Source: Phycisphaerae bacterium
GTDB taxonomy: Bacteria > Planctomycetota > Phycisphaerae > Sedimentisphaerales > Anaerohalosphaeraceae
Direction of reading: 5' to 3'
DNA: 54,785 bases
Assembly: GCA_018052735.1 (NCBI GenBank)
Contig: JAGPMT010000016.1
Span: forward strand, 1-54,785
Within the stretch, counting starts at the first letter, position 1, and each line of letters begins with the position of its first letter. Under the pieces are notes generated by a model. The model searched no databases. It was given only the letters and a program-made list of their open reading frames with translations, and was not told the origin of the DNA. Below, in pieces: positions 52,905 to 54,785 of this stretch. Both the position numbers and the translations under genes were made by a program.

Positions 52905-53612
52905 ATGTGGATTATTTTGTGGGTCGCATTCTCTCTGAGAACCTATATTACCCGTTATTTTCGTGGTGCTGCGGCGTTTGCCAATCCTGATATTTACCGC
53001 CTGCTTGAAACGGAGGGGTATTTCTATGCAATTCGATTAAAGGGCAATAACATACTCCAGAGCCACATTGAGCATCTTTTGACTCGTCCTGTAGGACGTC
53101 CTCCGAAAGAGCCGATTGTTCAGTATCACGGTTTTCGATACCAAGCCGCCAGTTGGAAAATAGACAGACGAGTCGTTGCGAAAGTGGAATGGCACGCAGA
53201 GCAGTTATTTCCGAGCGTTGGTTTTATCGTGACCAATCTTCGCTGGAAACACAGCAATGTGGTGAAGTTTTATAACAAGCGTGGAACCGCAGAGCAGTGG
53301 ATCAAGGAAGGCAAGTATGCCTTGAAATGGACACGGCTGGCCTGCCATGATTTCGATGATAATCAGGTTCGACTCCAGTTGTTCTGTATGGCATATAATA
53401 TTGGCAACTTCTTGAGGCGGTTGGCACTGCCCAAGTCCATAAACGATTGGTCATTGCATACCATGCGGGAAAAACTGGTTAAGATCGGAACCAAGGTCGT
53501 CAGTCATGCTCGGTATGTGACGTTTCAAATGGCTGAAGTGCTGGTTTCAAGATCGCTGTTCTATGAAATCCTTGAAAGAATCAAACACTTGAAGCCGGTG
53601 TTGACCGGATAA
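52905..53612 (+). pseudogene. Truncated IS1380-family transposase, C-terminal part
   Basis: 235 codons that cover only about the second half of an IS1380-type transposase. Matching stretches run from about residue 18 on: YFRGAAAFANPDIYRLLE, LLTRPVGRPPKEPIVQYHGF, YQAASWKIDRRVVAKVEWH, FYNKRGTAEQWIKEGKYALKWTR. The family normally has F-R-G/A-D-A-A-F with the second catalytic Asp; here it is Ala (position 22). The third acidic residue region (RGTAEQWIKEGK) is intact. The first catalytic Asp and the whole N-terminal domain are missing. The start codon at 52905 is therefore nominal and the copy cannot move itself. Confidence 0.85.
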
Positions 53613-53839
53613 ATGATGCCGAAGAATGCTTAAAAACCTGATTTTACGAACGTCAAAGCAATCAAGGTCTGTCAAAAAGTATGTCTGTAAGTGTTCGAGT
53701 GCATGAAAAACCGTATATTTACGGGATTTTGAGGAAAACCGGGCATGGAATGGATTTTTCTTGCCCCTGCGGTAGCGAATTTTATAAAATTGTTAATGTC
53801 ATTAGGAGAAAATCATGTTTTTAACCGTTTAAATGGGAA

Positions 53840-54397
53840 ATGTCAGATAATATACATTGCTCTGATGAAATAAACTTTTATCCACCTACTCCTGAGAATC
53901 TGTTACAAAATTACAATAAAAGGGAAGCAGGTGTAGTCAGGAATTTAATTGCTCAGTATAAATCTAAGAAAGATACTAGTGAAATAGCAATCACTGATGT
54001 TGCTCGACATATATTTTTGATGTATCATTTAGATCCAAGACTGATTGGCAAGGCATCATATGGAGGTGATAAAAGTAAGGCAAAAGTAACTTCTAATAAG
54101 AAAATAAAAAGCATCGATATTTGTATCGCAGAAAAAAAAAGCCAAACAATAACAGATGTTGATAAGGCTTATGGTAATGACACTTTCCTACATGAAATGT
54201 TACATGCCTTAGTTTATGTATGGGAAGAAAAATATGGGAGTCAAGCACATGTAGGACATGGCTCCAAGGAAACAAAAGAAGAATTTGAGAAATGCAGAGA
54301 ATTGTTGGTAAATGCTATATATCAACCTGCTGAACAAACAATGCCCCCCAATAACGAAGACAATGAAATAGAGCATGAAGTGGATGATGAAGAATAA
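53840..54397 (+). CDS. SprT-like zinc metalloprotease domain protein, AT-rich
   Basis: 185 residues. Zinc site HEMLH (118-122) in FLHEMLHALVYVWEEKYG, with HVGHGSKETKEEF supplying a third ligand (His137 or His140), as in SprT/Spartan-type domains. The remainder is charged and hydrophilic with an acidic C-terminal tail. SprT-like proteases cut proteins crosslinked to DNA; bacterial members also appear in mobile and defence regions. The gene is clearly richer in A and T than its neighbours, next to an IS remnant and followed by its own terminator, so recent horizontal gain is likely. The start at 53840 has only a weak site (GGGAA). Confidence 0.75.
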   Translation: MSDNIHCSDEINFYPPTPENLLQNYNKREAGVVRNLIAQYKSKKDTSEIAITDVARHIFLMYHLDPRLIGKASYGGDKSKAKVTSNKKIKSIDICIAEKKSQTITDVDKAYGNDTFLHEMLHALVYVWEEKYGSQAHVGHGSKETKEEFEKCRELLVNAIYQPAEQTMPPNNEDNEIEHEVDDEE

Positions 54398-54421
54398 ACA
54401 CTGCGTAGTGATTATTTGCTA

Positions 54422-54455
54422 AGAGGTGCCTCAGATTCACAGGCACCTCTTTTTT
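54422..54455 (+). terminator. Rho-independent terminator after the SprT-like gene
   Basis: AGAGGTGCCT (54422-54431) pairs with AGGCACCTCT (54441-54450) around a 9-base loop, with a T run after it. It ends the metalloprotease gene's message 25 bases after its stop codon. Confidence 0.88.
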
Positions 54456-54491
54456 AACTTTCAAAGATCTTGCCAAATTTCCTCAATCCCT

Positions 54492-54638
54492 TCAACTATT
54501 AACATTAAAATAAGGCACGAAATCGCCATTCCAGCTGGCTTCGCCTTGATCTGTATGCCAAAAGACAGGGCTGGCCTCGCCGATAAGAACAGGTTTGCCC
54601 CGGGCGTGTGCATCATTGAGAAAAATGGGTGTATAAGT
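54492..54638 (-). pseudogene. Fragment of a glycoside hydrolase, C-terminal region
   Basis: The 48 codons open before a stop at 54494 read TYTPIFLNDAHARGKPVLIG, then EASPVFWHTDQGEASWNGDF. The stretch G-K-P-V-L-I-G-E-A-S looks like the nucleophile strand of clan GH-A enzymes (GH26/GH5 style). A stop codon lies directly upstream in frame, and no start or catalytic-acid strand is visible to 54785. Only a remnant of an enzyme gene remains, probably broken when the neighbouring mobile DNA arrived. The family assignment is tentative. Confidence 0.4.
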
Positions 54639-54785
54639 TCAGATTTTGGAGTTTTATTTTCACATATAATTCCCTCATAGGGAGTCTGCCTCCATCGGCG
54701 GCATCGGACAGATAGAGTCGCCATCTACCGCCACAGCCGGACAGGCGGTTTGTGCTGCAGCCGGTCAGGGTGGGCTGTGCGGCTG
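54639..54785. other. Right-hand edge with no recognised gene
   Basis: Frames are short on both strands. I see no recognisable protein or RNA in these bases; the window ends before any context could help. Confidence 0.4.

Overview
The window reads like a chromosomal segment of a free-living, polysaccharide-degrading planctomycete, most likely class Phycisphaerae. This is an inference from protein style and not from a marker-gene comparison. The pointers are several large secreted LamG-domain proteins, a short C-terminal dockerin-like tail (D-x-N-x-D-C ... W-L) on them, a PEP-CTERM anchor, and a type II secretion/type IV pilus hybrid locus. Coding density is high. I see no tRNA, rRNA or CRISPR array.

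Layout. (1) 1-9.6 kb, + strand: a run of secreted LamG proteins. It ends in a 1508-residue enzyme joining a GH51-type arabinofuranosidase to a GH43-type domain, closed by a clear terminator. A convergent PocR/AraC-type regulator (9.6-10.9 kb) is a plausible regulator of that cluster. (2) 11.1-14.2 kb: a nucleotide-sugar dehydrogenase and a divergent MnmE-like GTPase. (3) 14.4-29.5 kb, + strand: a pseudopilus/secretion locus. It holds a histidine-kinase-like protein whose H-box His is Tyr, GspE/PilB, GspF/PilC, a major pseudopilin, two tandem copies of an I-J-K-like minor pseudopilin cassette, PilM/N/O-like platform proteins, a ParA-type ATPase, a GspB/C-like protein and a secretin. A terminator follows. 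(4) 29.6-43.8 kb: mostly housekeeping genes (purE, a Memo-family protein, a thioesterase, prmC, glycyl-tRNA synthetase, a YhcH-family protein, mutS, a VanY-like peptidase, an RluA-family synthase) with a few lineage-specific proteins and a 58-codon membrane protein. (5) 44.0-48.8 kb, + strand: an S55 (SpoIVB-like) peptidase, a secreted beta-propeller protein and a class I fumarase alpha subunit. (6) 48.8-52.7 kb, - strand: a GH53 endo-galactanase, then rsmA, pdxA and riboflavin synthase. (7) 52.8-54.8 kb: an accessory patch with a decayed IS1380-type transposase, an AT-rich SprT-like metalloprotease gene and a fragment of a glycoside hydrolase.

How the parts fit. GH51, GH43 and GH53 activities together point to use of arabinan/arabinogalactan side chains of pectin, with LamG proteins as binding or surface partners. 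The pseudopilus locus could export such enzymes or build an adhesive filament. It has no retraction ATPase and no prepilin peptidase within the window. The doubled I-J-K cassette and the pseudo-kinase fused to an intact receiver make it the most promising candidate here for something undescribed.
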